64,000 nt of DNA from Hydractinia symbiolongicarpus (taxonomy: Eukaryota; Cnidaria; Hydrozoa; Anthoathecata; Hydractiniidae): positions 6,260,001 through 6,324,000 of the forward strand of contig NC_079876.1 in assembly GCF_029227915.1 (NCBI RefSeq), written 5' to 3'. Shown here one piece after another: positions 44,558 through 55,943 of this stretch. Both the position numbers and the translations under genes were made by a program. Numbering within the stretch: the first letter of the stretch is position 1; each line of letters starts with the position of its first letter. A model generated the notes under the pieces. It was not told the origin of the DNA. It did no database searches and saw only the letters and a program-made list of their open reading frames with translations.

Positions 44558-47387
44558 CTATTCTGCAGACTTTTTCAACTCATTAGTTTGTACTCCAGAG
44601 TGTAAATCATTATGTACTTCGGCTATGTCGTTTTCACTTTGTAAATAATTACATTCAGTTGAGGAATCGGCCTCTTGTGAAGGTGCCTATGTATGTTAAA
44701 ATTGGAAACAAAGTGATGAGCATATTATAATTGCCATAGAAGTGGAAATATGGAAATGAAATATCTCCTACCAGAGTACTTTTCAATGCTGCCATACCAA
44801 GTGTTAAATGAAAGTCAACCTGAAGGTAAACAATAGTAACAGCCGAGTTATACACAAAAGAATTTTCTCCTTAAAAAGTTGAACTAATATTCTCTATAGT
44901 ATTTGCTTTTCAAAACTGTGTAAAACTCGATAAATTTTGTCTTTAAGCCACGTCATTTTTAAATTCAACAAAATCGTTAACACATAATTGTTGCTTTAAA
45001 GATTTACCAAGTCAAAGCGTTTGGTCAAATCCTCTTCGATATGACGAAAGAAATCTTCTACCAAGCATGTCTTTAACATACATTTAGCTTTTCGCTGAAA
45101 AGAACAAATTATATATTGTATTGCAAAAATAGTTGTTTTAAATGCACAAGAACAGAGCTCTTTTATTGTTGACAAGAACTTTCCCAGAGATGTACAGCAA
45201 GCATTCTTTCTAAAAATATATAAACAAATAACTAGTGCTACAATACCTCCAGATTTTGTTTGGAATTGCCTTTAAGTACGGGAGCTACAGCCATTCTGAC
45301 TTGATTCCACGTGTCTAAAAAAAAGATCCTTGAGCAGGATTAAAACCACCCAAGATAGATAAATGAAGCCTTGTCGACTAACTCTTAATTTGATAATTTA
45401 ATTTTTATAACACCTATCTTATCAGGTAATGCCAGGTCAATTCAATTATGCTTCTTATTTTACCCTACCTTACCTTAATAATTAATACATGGTTAAATAT
45501 GGTTAGACTTAATTATTAATTATTTAAATAATATATAATTAATATATATATAATTAAATATTGTTAACTCCATACATGATTGTGCTTATTCGCATCAATA
45601 TCAAAGAAAAAATTTTAACGACAGAAATATATAGTAAAACACATTATTCAAATTTAACAGAAGGTATTCTAACTAAGGGGTTGTTAATCTCATGTTGAGA
45701 TTTTCCATCAAGAATAATTCAGCTGCAACAAATTTCTTCCAAAATATGCCCAATCGGGATTTGAACCCGAACTTCCTGTGATCTTACATGTATAAAACGG
45801 GCCTTGAAATTAAGGATATTTTATGTGAGAGCACGAATTAAGTTTAAAATTGTGTATTTTTTAGACATGCACCCACACACATAAGATTCAACAGGTGTTC
45901 TACCATTACACTATTGGGCAGCATTTCTTAAAGTCTTTTTTCAAACATTTAAATTTGAAAAAATTCTGTATATATGTATATATAAAGATTTTTTAGTTGG
46001 CATCATGTGTGAGAGGAAATCGTGTCCTCTGCACGTTTCGTTTATAGCATTGCAAGCACACAATACTCAATCGTTATCAAAATACAAACAATTATAAGGT
46101 CAATTTTTGTATAGGCTGTTAAATATCAGTAATTCTTGATTAGGACACCTAAATATACTTTAAAGTTCTTTAATCAAGAAGCACCAAATTTAAAATTTAT
46201 TTAGTGAAAAAAAACTGTGTAAATCCGGTGGGAATATGTACAAGTTATAGACATAAAAGAGTAATACAATTGATAAAAACAGTTAAAAGAAAGACGTATA
46301 AAACTATTTGTCCAGAGGAACAGATTTAAAATTGTTCAAATAAAACTTGTTACTATGACGACACTTCGATATTAATTCTGTTCTTTTGTTTAGCAATTTC
46401 AGTTTGGATGTTATAATATGGTATTAAAACCTTTGTTCCATGACAAAAGACTTAAATCGACTCAATATTTGCTTTGGTTAACAATAAATTTCTTTTTACA
46501 CTTACTTGAGATATTATATAAGACAAAGTTTTTTATTCACTTACTCACCAAATTTAAATATATACACTAACATTTATAAGGTGACATACTGGAGAATGCA
46601 AATAAAAAGAAAACCTAAAATATTGCAACTTAACGAATTAAATAAGATAAACTTCTTTTGTTACTGGAGCTTTGAACAGATGGATGAAAGATGCTTTTAG
46701 TTGTTTTTAACATGATATATATAAATAGTTGGCTTTGTAGGGACGCTAAGCTACAGCCCCGCACCCCCTCCCCTCCCCCCTTCTCCCCCCTCCCTCTTAA
46801 AAAAGGCTCACCCGAAAACAAATTGGCTTCCTACCGCACCGCCTTCATGCTGAAAATGCTGTGATTTATATTTTATTTGATTGGCATCCATAATATAGTT
46901 TAGCTAGCTACCTAAAGCTCAGTCGATACAGTGCTTGTTTTGCTTTGCAGAAATTTGTGGCTTTTGATAGCCACTCTACTGCATATACTGGCAGAGCTCC
47001 TTTCATTGCCTAGTGTTGCCTAGTGGGAAAAAATTCCAGATTACTGTAGCTAACTTAAATGGGAGCTTTAAACACATACTCTTTAAGGTCTCTCTTGGAA
47101 GCATTTGAGAGAAGGTAGATTGGTAGTTAGGTAGTTAGGTAGCTAGCTAGCCTATCCCTTGAATGCGAAGGGGAGAACCGAAAGAAGCCAGCTAGCTATA
47201 GCTAGCTAGCTATATATACATCACACCACCACTACCTAGGCCATTTGCCAACAATTTGATGCTTTGGTCGTAGAATAAGGAACTCGCAAATTAAGTTAAT
47301 CTTCGATCATAAATATAAAGATCCATATTAACCTGAAAAATTACTTTCCAAGAAGCGTGTTGGATCACTTGCATCTACAGTCGCCAT
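44558..47387 (-). CDS. Small five-exon gene, 124-aa protein, family not recognised
   Basis: Exons on the minus strand: 47387-47345 (ATG, MATVDASDPTRFLE), 45314-45247 (TWNQVRMAVAPVLKG...), 45094-45008 (KCMLKTCLVEDFFRHIEEDL...), 44819-44772 (VDFHLTLGMAALKSTL), 44686-44558 (acidic tail, stop). All four introns are GT..AG, the phases 1,0,0,0 match, and the sum is 375 nt. The first three quarters look helical and globular; the last 42 residues are polar and acidic. No signal peptide or membrane segment. The consistency of five short exons makes it a real gene although none is long enough to stand out as an ORF. I cannot name its function. AATAAA (minus) lies at 44521-44526. Confidence 0.78.
45617..46119 (-). 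mobile_element. 503-bp repeat element, copy A (in intron 1 of the 124-aa gene)
   Basis: Same length and nearly the same sequence as 50041-50543; I noticed only about three substitutions. It begins AACGACAGAAATATATAG and ends TTTTGTATAGGCTGT. It contains a split tRNA-like sequence read on the minus strand. The element type is not known to me; a tRNA-bearing SINE-like unit is one option. Confidence 0.8.
45746..45920 (-). tRNA. Split tRNA-like sequence (possible intron-containing tRNA or tRNA pseudogene)
   Basis: On the minus strand TGCCCAATAGTGTAATGGTA opens and ...TTCGGGTTCAAATCCCGA-TTGGGCA closes. The ends pair as a 7-bp acceptor stem, the T arm is perfect (TCGGG-TTCAAAT-CCCGA), and A-box (TAGTGTAATGG) and B-box (GGTTCAAATCC) sequences are good. 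Between the halves lie about 100 nt that extend the anticodon stem (CCTGT...ACAGG, then ATCTTA...TAAGAT), as a long intron would. The anticodon cannot be set with confidence. TTTT follows at 45738-45741. Confidence 0.5.
46125..47340. other. Intron 1 of the 124-aa gene, non-coding
   Basis: It holds a C-rich run at about 46757-46792 and AGCT/TAGC simple repeats at about 47120-47215. Nothing else is supportable. Confidence 0.45.
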
Positions 47388-47527
47388 TTTGTTTTTAGCC
47401 TAACAGGCTGAGACCGATAGCCAGCGTTATCAGCTATCTCCAGAGATACAGACATACGGCTGTATCCGATAAACAACGCGTCACAGTGCACAACTGTTGC
47501 CGATCTATATCGCATACAGTTAACAGA

Positions 47528-47747
47528 AACGGGTGGTTCTTTTATTCGTGTCAATTTCCTTCCTGTTTCTCCTATGTAATATTTTCCACAATCTCCACAC
47601 GTTACTTTATATGCAACACCTGATTCATTGTCTTGGTTTCCGTTTTTTAATATTTTGTTGCTTTTTACAACATTTTTTAGCGCTTTGTTTTTCGTATGTG
47701 TTAATTTTACATTAAATTTCTTGCATACTCTGGCGATTTGTTTGAGA
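47528..47747 (-). mobile_element. Penelope-like element fragment with GIY-YIG nuclease
   Basis: The minus strand reads FLKQIARVCKKFNVKLTHTK, then after a linker SGVAYKVTCGDCGKYYIGET and GRKLTRIK. This is the CxxC...YIGxTxRxL region of the GIY-YIG endonuclease found at the C-terminus of Penelope-like retroelements. It breaks off before the expected EH motif. Confidence 0.65.
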
Positions 47748-47890
47748 AAATAGAAATTCTCTATAGGGAAAACAATTTTATTAAAAGAAAATTTAAAGAG
47801 GCATTAGCGATTAAACAACACAAATCGGATTTATTGAACAAAAAAGATGAAATAAGACGATTATCTGAAATTTGGGAAAACATATTATAA
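47748..47890 (+). mobile_element. Penelope-like element C-terminal fragment, opposite strand
   Basis: The plus strand reads EILYRENNFIKRKFKEALAI and NKKDEIRRLSEIWENIL then stop, which fits the last part of the Penelope GIY-YIG region (R-x-x-x-EALAI ... LSxIW). It begins where the minus-strand fragment starts, so the two halves of one ORF are joined head to head. Confidence 0.55.
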
Positions 47891-48059
47891 TTTTAACGAC
47901 TTTTATTGTTAATAAACGATTTTTATACATTTTATTTTTATCAAGAGAATTTTTAACATTTTGTACATGCATGTTGAAAGACGTTTTTAGTTGTGATCTG
48001 AAGATGCTCTGACAAAGATCAGGGAGAAAATTTATCAAATTTAATTTGTTATTTATTGC

Positions 48060-49410
48060 CTTAAACCCAAGAAATATTTACTAATTAAGGAAATATAACA
48101 CTAAGATTTATTTATTTACGCCATCATCGGTATCTACAAACTTGAGAAGCCGCCACTTACACTAGACAGCAGAGGCTGTAGCCAGGATACCCAGCTCAAC
48201 CTTCCACAACATTTCATATTATAATTTATGGCTGGCCTAGTTATTTAAGCTTTCTTTGATAGAGAAAGAAAAAATGATTATAAGGGTGGTTTGAATGGAC
48301 AACGCTGTGTCTCCTGGCCAAATTTATGGCTAGAAAGACTGAAAACATTTGGAGATGGACAGTCAGTTAGGCGCGTACAAGAGTTATCTCACCTTCTTTT
48401 TTGCCTCCAGCGGTAAGTTAAGGGGCCACCAATACATACTGTATATTTTACTGTGGTCACTCACAAACAGAGTTGTTTGCCATGGTATAGTCAACTGCAC
48501 AAAACTAAATTGCTTAAAAAGGATAGCTATCATAACACAGGAACTCACAGTAGAGTACTAAACACAAAGTATAATGCTAAGAGTATAAAATATCAATTGT
48601 TAATAACAGTCTATGAAGTTTTCTATAACGGAAGATCATTTGAGACTTGAGTAATCAGCATGAGATAGTTTGTTGTGAAAGGTTGCTGAACATTGTTCCA
48701 TGATTTAAAAAAATGAACGTCGAGCGAATGTAGATTGAAGGTGGTTGTATATCTAGGTAGCTTGTGAGTGAAGTGCAGAAAAATTATATTTCGAGCTAAA
48801 AATGGTTCCTTCCTGACCAATATAGTAAATTTCAAAAGGAATAATTGAAACAAGAACGTGTTGAAATTTCAATAAACACATTGAAAATGTGTATGTACTT
48901 TTCATGAAACAATCACACAATGGTGCCATGGCGAAAATTTATCTCATGAAATTTGATTTCATTTTTCGAAATTCTTCTTCAATTCAATTCAATCTTGCAA
49001 AGTTTCTATGATCAAAGTAGGTAAGATATATTCTATCCTCTGGATATATCTTCTCTAGAGTGGATCTCAACGAAGAATTATCCTACTAGCAAAATGGGAA
49101 AGTTCCTCCGTGAAAAATTTAAATATAACAACAGCTAGCGAAAAGGACAACGACAGCAGATAATGAAAGGAGAATTGAATTACATATTTCTGTGAAGACT
49201 CTGATAAAAATTTTAAATGTTGAAAATTATATTGTATGGTAGTAAAGCTTGCGAGCCAATACTGTTTATGTATAAAATTGAAGTAGAGGGTTTAAATTTT
49301 ACAATTTTTAAAGTTTTTAAACATTACAAGGAATGCTTGATGCTGAAATATTTTGCTCAATGTGTTTTTATTTCTAAATGTATACAGTATTAGGATATGG
49401 TTATTAGAAT
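48060..49410. other. Non-coding stretch
   Basis: Short frames only, none recognisable. Confidence 0.4.
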
Positions 49411-49415
49411 TAGGT

Positions 49416-50040
49416 AACATACTATATATTATTATCTTAAAATATACGTCAAATCATTTGCAGATTTTCTTGGCTTGATATTCAAAAACATTTTGTTTGT
49501 TGTTTTGAATTTTGGATAGTGAAACAAACTCCAATACGTTTTTTGTTGATACATGTTGTGTCATCATGCTTTTTTTTCTACTTTTTCAGATTTGAAGGAA
49601 CACATCAATTAGCATTGGATTTTTTGGCTACAATGCCGCCATCACAAAACAGTTCTCAACTATGGGTAGACTTCATGAAGTGTCATCCCATGGATGGAAA
49701 ATACCGGAATTGATGGTAAGTAGAATTGTTGTTAAATTTCTTGACACTTCGTATATCACGATTTTACACTTATTGTGAAAACATTCGGATAGAGGTACTG
49801 TAGGGCTTAAAAAATAGTGGCAACAACGAAAATGTTGTTACACAAAATTTTCTCCCAATATATACTACATCGTATTTTTTAAAGGATTGTCGATGAAATT
49901 TAAAAGAGTTGTTCTGATTGAATTAGAGCATACTCAAAAAGATATGTCTAGCTACTTGCTAGAAATTTCTTTATATTATGGAATAATTGAAAAATGGTCA
50001 ATAGCTCCAACTTTTATGCAAATGAGGTATGGTGAATACT
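49416..50040 (+). repeat. 625-bp direct duplication, unit 1, with two exon-like segments
   Basis: It contains 49591-49716 (acceptor TTTTTCAG, frame FEGTHQLALDFLATMPPSQN onward, a TGA five nt before a GTAAGT donor) and 49886-50026 (KRVVLIELEHTQKDMSSYLL onward, donor ATGAG|GTATGG). Nearly the same as 50544-51169. Confidence 0.8.
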
Positions 50041-50543
50041 AACGACAGAAATATATAGTAAAACACATTATTCAAATTTAACAGAAGGTATTCTAACTAA
50101 GTGGTTGTTAATCTCATGTTGGGATTTTCCATCAAGAATAATTCAGCTGCAACAAATTTCTTCCAAAATATGCCCAATCGGGATTTGAACCCGAACCTCC
50201 TGTGATCTTACATGTATAAAACGGGCCTTGAAATTAAGGATATTTTATGTGAGAGCACGAATTAAGTTTAAAATTGTGTATTTTTTAGACATGCACCCAC
50301 ACACATAAGATTCAACAGGTGTTCTACCATTACACTATTGGGCAGCATTTCTTAAAGTCTTTTTTCAAACATTTAAATTTGAAAAAATTCTGTATATATG
50401 TATATATAAAGATTTTTTAGTTGGCATCATGTGTGAGAGGAAATCGTGTCCTCTGCACGTTTCGTTTATAGCATTGCAAGCACACAATACTCAATCGTTA
50501 TCAAAATACAAACAATTATAAGGTCAATTTTTGTATAGGCTGT
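50041..50543 (-). mobile_element. 503-bp repeat element, copy B
   Basis: Second copy, lying exactly between the two halves of a 625-bp direct duplication (49416-50040 and 50544-51169). The tRNA-like part is at 50170-50344. Confidence 0.8.
50170..50344 (-). tRNA. Split tRNA-like sequence, second copy
   Basis: Same architecture as 45746-45920; the boxes, acceptor stem and T arm are intact here too. Confidence 0.5.
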
Positions 50544-51169
50544 AACATACTATATATTATTATCTTAAAACATACGTCAAATCATTTGCAGATTTTTTTG
50601 GCTTGATATTCAAAAACATTTTGTTTGTTGTTTTGAATTTTGGATAGTGAAACAAACTCCAATACGTTTTTTGTTGATACATGTTGTGTCATCATGCTTT
50701 TTTTTTCTACTTTTTCAGATTTGAAGGAACACATCAATTAGCATTGGATTTATTGGCTACAATGCCGCCATCACAAAACAGTTCTCAACTATGGGTAGAC
50801 TTCATGAAGTGTCATCCCATGGATGGAAAATACCGAAATTGATGGTAAGTAGAATTGTTGTTAAATTTCTTGACACTTCGTATATCACGATTTTACACTT
50901 ATTGTGAAAACATTCGGATAGAGGTACTGTAGGGCTTAAAAAATAGTGGCAACAACGAAAATGTTGTTACACAAAATTTTCTCCCAATATATACTACATC
51001 GTATTTTTTAAAGGATTGTCGATGAAATTTAAAAGAGTTGTTCTGATTGAATTAGAGCATACTCAAAAAGATATGTCTAGCTACTTGCTAGAAATTTCTT
51101 TATATTATGGAATAATTGAAAAATGGTCAATAGCTCCGACTTTTATGCAAATGAGGTATGGTGAATACT
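50544..51169 (+). repeat. 625-bp direct duplication, unit 2
   Basis: Differs from unit 1 by a few substitutions and one extra T. Both exon-like segments are kept. Confidence 0.8.
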
Positions 51170-51651
51170 TCTTTTTGTGTTAGTTTATATTTATTATTTT
51201 AGTTTTGTCAAATGTACAGGATTCTTCTTTATTGTGTGCTTCTGATTGGATATCTTGACAACAGCTGTTGCACTTTTAAAACTTAGGATTAGATATGGTT
51301 TCTCAAATGCTTCGCTATGACATTTTTTTTTATATTTCAGTGCTTACCAATGGCGAAAAGGTTAGTCCTGAAGAGAAGCATAGACTTCGCGGAAAGGGAA
51401 CTGTTGGGAGGGTGTCAGGAATTTATTGCCAGGGTTTTATTTCCATCGATCAAAACATATCTACCATAGACAATGAAGATTATTTGAGCGACAAAAAAGT
51501 GACAGTGCAAGCGATTTTTCCTTGCTCGGCTCAGACAGTATTCCGGCATAATGTAGCTTTTATCGTCCGTATTTATTATTTGAACCACCATAACTTTTTT
51601 CCGGGATTACATATTTTTAAGATTTCGTATCGTATCCGAAAGTTTGTTTAA
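50718..51651 (+). CDS. Unknown gene fragment (exon-like segments)
   Basis: Exon-like pieces at 50718-50845, 51012-51154 and after a TTTCAG acceptor at about 51340 (LTNGEKVSPEEKHRLRGKG onward, frame open to 51651). The helical pattern ALDFLATMPP...LWVDFMK and LTNGEKVSPEEKHRLR made me think of death-fold domains, but the match is too weak to claim. The internal TGA before the first donor and uncertain phases argue for decay or for missed small introns. Confidence 0.3.
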
Positions 51652-52261
51652 ACGGGATTTTTCCTCTTTCGTTTTCTCCTTCTCCTTCCCACTCACTCCA
51701 CGCAACATGTTCTATTGTTTGTAATCAATTTATGTTATTAACTTGCGTCAAGTCATTAAAGTATGTTTCTGAACTACAAAGGGAATAAAGAAATTGAGTT
51801 TGTTCCAAAGTCTTTTAGCCCGCATTCATTTCATTCTACTTCAATCAAGAAAAGAAAAACTATTAGCTGTATACTATTTCAACTATTTGTAGAATATATA
51901 TTTTTTAACAAGTACTTATTTGCTTCTTATAATAATACAAGGCGTATAGTATACGTATAACTAGCTCACCTGATACGTGACACTGTATTATATATATTCA
52001 TTTGTGGAAATAAATTGAAATCAATCACAATGGGATATCAAACGGAAAGTGAATGTTTCAAAATATAATTCCGGGCATGCTATGTAATATATTAAAAAAG
52101 ACGGCCTCAAGCTTAATCATATTTGTTTTGAAATAATCACATAAAAAACTTTCTATATTAACTAAAAGCAATACATAAAGAAGTAGTAATCTTCTTGTGA
52201 AACATTCTGTGATGCCACGGATGCTAATGGTTTTGACTTTAGTAGTGCATGAGCATATTTT

Positions 52262-53210
52262 TTGAAAAAAATAATTATTTGAGGAAACTACAAAGAAAAT
52301 TTGAGTTACTGTCAGTACATTCATATACATTATGAGAACCATCATAAAACCATTCCATAAACCTGAAAGTATATTTCATAACTTTCAGTCTGTGAAATAC
52401 ACAAACACCACTAGATTTCATCAAGAAACTACAACTACAAACTACGATCGTTCAATATATATTAACAATTGTTTCACAAAAAACGGATTCTTCTATATTC
52501 GAAAGCATAACAGATTAATCCTTAACGAAGACGACGTGATAAATGTTTGCCTAAACTTTATTTCAGTATATGTTAACAAGTTTTAATGTTGTGAAACAAA
52601 AAAAGGTTTCGTTCAACCAAGAGATAATCGCTATATACAAAAGTATTCAGGGCTTATTTCATCGAAACAAAACAAGTAGAGTTCGTATATGTGATGATAC
52701 CTTAGACACAATTCATTTCCGGCCAAAATTAATCGAAACGAGAGAATGCATGTTATGAAAGCCCCATTTATCAAAACAACTAAACCTGCTATGTATGGAT
52801 TGCTTCTAGAAACAGGACCATTTTCCTAAACTTTTATCAACGACCTAGCTCACCGAAACAATCAAATCTATTATGTACGGATACCTTTTAGAAGCAGGAT
52901 CCTTTTCCTGAATGTTTACCAATGGCTCAATTTACCGAAATAACCGAATCTGTGATGTATGAATTGCTTTAGGAACAGAAGCTTTTTCGTGAATGCTTAA
53001 CAATGGGCCAATCCACCGAATCAACTGAATCTGTGATGTAAAAACATTTATATATGTACAAATAGTAATGAATGGAAACATTTAAGAAGTTTCCTCAAAT
53101 AATTATTTTTTAATCTTGCAAAAATAAGAAATATAAAAACATTAGTAATGAATGGAAACATTTAAGAAGTTTCCTCAAATAATTATTTTTTAATGCTGGA
53201 AATATATAAA
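52262..53210. repeat. Inverted and tandem repeat cluster
   Basis: AAAAATAATTATTTGAGGAA at about 52267 is inverted at about 53095 and again at about 53172. The right side carries tandem copies of about 80 bp (AGTAATGAATGGAAACATTT). Between them, 52700-53040 holds about four degenerate repeats of roughly 90 bp. Confidence 0.55.
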
Positions 53211-53259
53211 TAAAAAAACCCATCTATTTATGCATGCAGATAGTAATGAATGGAAACTC

Positions 53260-54610
53260 GTTGTTCTTAATTGATCAAATTTTTTTATATGCATTTTTGC
53301 TGTTTTTTAGGCTGAATTAAAAAGAAAAAAATTTATGTGGAGTATTTGTTCCACTAGTACTAGTGCCTTTATACCATTGGTTATAACTGTGTGCCGTTTT
53401 CATAAATACAAATAGGTCCAGAATTTTTAAAAGCCAATTGCTCTTTCCAAGTACAAGTTTCAGAAATTTCATAAAGTTTCTTAATTGACAGTATTTTTTG
53501 AGCTTGGTGATTTGTTGATTATATTTTCAGCCTGAACACATATGTATTGGTTTTGACGCACAATTAAACACTTGCAACACTGACACTGGTCCATTGTGGC
53601 CAAAAAGTAGCGATGTATGTCACTCACTAACTGCACATGCTTGTTGATTCTTTTTTCCTTATTGGTTTATAAAAATCCAAGCAATGTTTTCAATTCTGTT
53701 GACATAGTCACAAAAAGACAAATAGAAATAAACAGACTTCGTAGACTACACATTCATTGACAAAATTGTATTACATCCAGACTATTAGAGAACTCCATTC
53801 CAATTAAATTTTAACAAAGTTTTGTGATATATAGTATGATTTTTATTAAGTATATGCGGGAATATTGGAATACCATGCTTGACTCTGTACAGTTAATCAG
53901 CTAAAGCTAAGATGGTAATGGATAACAATATAGAACCACTGAATTATGTTTCACATGAATTAAATTCCATGTGGCCTATTTTTTTGTGGATGTCACATCG
54001 TCTGTCATTAGTTTGCAGATATATTTTGAGCTGATTAATTAATGTGAATAACTGTTTTTTGTAGACAGACTTACTTCAAATATCTCAAGTGGACTTAATT
54101 TGACAATTTTTTTTTAAACAACAATACCATGAATTTTACCCATGCTTAACATAATTCACGTAATATAAACACTGTGATCAGTAGGAAACGCATGTTTGGC
54201 CAATGTAGCTTTGATACACAAAGAAATATTGACATAAATTCTGTATTTTTTTCTTAAAAAAAACAAAAAAATGTTTCCTGATTTTTAAAATGTATGTTGG
54301 GTTTATAATTAACGGACTAGTTTTTATGTGTCTTGAGCCATCGTGTTTTTGCAAAATGGAAAATGTTAGGTGGCTAATCCTGCTGGAAAAGGTTTTAATA
54401 TGGTGTAGTTATTTCGTGCTTTTTTCACCGCTACTTGCGAGATTTTAAAATATATAATCAGGTAGAGGGTACAGTACATTTGAATAAAGCGCTCCGCCAT
54501 GATGTGTGACATGGTTTAAGTGATCCAACTGGCATTCAATGTCTTATAAATAACTCAATTTTATTTGAATTGCACTTGAAGAAAACTTCTTTCTATAACA
54601 ACTCAACAGA
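53260..54610. other. Non-coding stretch
   Basis: No exon-like frame seen. Confidence 0.4.
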
Positions 54611-54721
54611 GTTTAGCATAACGTATATCTGCACTAATCACTGCACTTCAACATAGACATTGAGGTCAACATACCCATACTCATCGAAAAGGATTGGAAT
54701 GAGTACTAGTACAGGAAGCTG

Positions 54722-55045
54722 TTACAATTCAGGCATGAGCCATCTAACGAGGTGGACGGAAATGCAATAGCAATAATAAGAACTGATTCTTTACAAAACG
54801 AAAGCATTGTGGGACACATGCCACAAAACAAATAAAAAATATGTTTCATGTTCTTGAAAGTCCGGAACAGTTCGATTACAGCTTAAGTTTGTGGAAAGAG
54901 AGTTAATCGTGGAGGTGGATATGGTCTGGAAATACCAGTTGTGTGTAAGTTTTATGGACAGCAAAAATTGATTGACTGGTTTGCGAAGAAAATTGAGACT
55001 GTAAAAGCAGACTTTTCCTGCAAAGTTTCAAAGTGTTTAAAATAG
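54722..55045 (+). pseudogene. HIRAN-like domain relic
   Basis: One frame reads LQFRHEPSNEVDGNAIAIIR and then ESIVGHMPQN, a stop, a diverged stretch, a second stop, and VCGKRVNRGGGYGLEIPVVC-KFYG. The order REPxNxxDxxAIAV ... VGHVP ... GLEIPCxYxFxG is that of HIRAN-type proteins repeated in cnidarian genomes. Two in-frame TAA codons (54833, 54884) show it is dead. Confidence 0.5.
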
Positions 55046-55295
55046 ATATTTAAAATTAAATGCTGATCCCTAATTTTTTGGATTGTATGCTAATTGGAGA
55101 AAAAAAAAGCCTATAGTTGCCATTTCGTGCAGGGATAGGGGTAGGGGTAGTTTCGAGTAATGGCCAATATCAAAGCTTCTGAAAGGAATGGGACCCACAA
55201 ATTTAGCGTGCAGGTCTCTAATAGATAAATGTTGAAACTCAGCAAGTATCATAGCCATATAAGAAAGAAATCAGGAGTTATTAAAAAAACCGTCA

Positions 55296-55320
55296 GGGGG
55301 GGGCGGATTCCGCCCCCCCC
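55296..55320. repeat. Perfect GC hairpin
   Basis: GGGGGGGGCGG / CCGCCCCCCCC, 11-bp arms and a 3-nt loop, in strongly AT-rich surroundings. Confidence 0.8.
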
Positions 55321-55466
55321 GGACCGAATAGGGTTAAGCTCTACTCAATAAAGGCGACGGGGAAACAAATTCTAAAAAAAATTTTTTTTGTGTATTCACT
55401 AAGTATATTTTTCTACGGGTCTTATCGGCTAGTGTAGGTGCTTAACCCTAACTGAGTTAACTATTT

Positions 55467-55943
55467 TTACTCGATAAACAATAAAATTACAAGACAAAAT
55501 TTAAGCAACAAATTACACATGTAAGATGACATAAAATATAATAAGAAATAAACACTTACTAGAAATATAGTGGCGTAAGCCAAGCCAACTACATGTGAGA
55601 GAAAACAAATAAAACAGATGCTGAGATACAGGACATCTCCTGTGATGTATGAAAGAAAAATTTCACTCAACAGCGAATTTATTACAAAAAATGTTTGTTC
55701 GACTCTGTCATTACATGTTGAAGACTGAATGCACAGAAACAAGATGTGCAAGATGTGCAGAAAATTTACTAAAAATAGTACCAAATTTACAATTATTCTC
55801 TTTACATAATTAACACTGGACATTACATCACAACACAAAACTAACAAAATGCATCTTGTTCTCCACCGCAGAGCGTCTCTACAGCAGAGCACATACGCGA
55901 CGCCACAAGGACAATACAAATGACGTATCAAAATAAATGTCAA
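55467..55943 (-). CDS. Hydrophobic ORF, possibly membrane protein
   Basis: A 158-codon frame with an ATG and about four hydrophobic stretches (e.g. IIVNLVLFLVNFLHILHILF and ATIFLVSVYFLLYF). The second stretch (INSLLSEIFLSYITG) is loosely like the TM2 region of rhodopsin-type receptors, but no DRY, NPxxY or other hallmark is present. It could be a degenerate receptor or a chance frame in T-rich DNA. Confidence 0.25.
   Translation of the reverse strand: MTFILIRHLYCPCGVAYVLCCRDALRWRTRCILLVLCCDVMSSVNYVKRIIVNLVLFLVNFLHILHILFLCIQSSTCNDRVEQTFFVINSLLSEIFLSYITGDVLYLSICFICFLSHVVGLAYATIFLVSVYFLLYFMSSYMCNLLLKFCLVILLFIE

Noticed and set aside
47940-48040. Possible hammerhead ribozyme of a Penelope-like element
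   Set aside because: CTGAAGATG and GAGAAAA are present but I could not fit the conserved core and three stems.
49591-49716. Death-fold (CARD-like) exon
   Set aside because: Helical pattern is suggestive, but no diagnostic residues and an in-frame stop precedes the donor.
55467-55943. Rhodopsin-type receptor gene
   Set aside because: Hydrophobic stretches only; no DRY, NPxxY or full set of seven helices.
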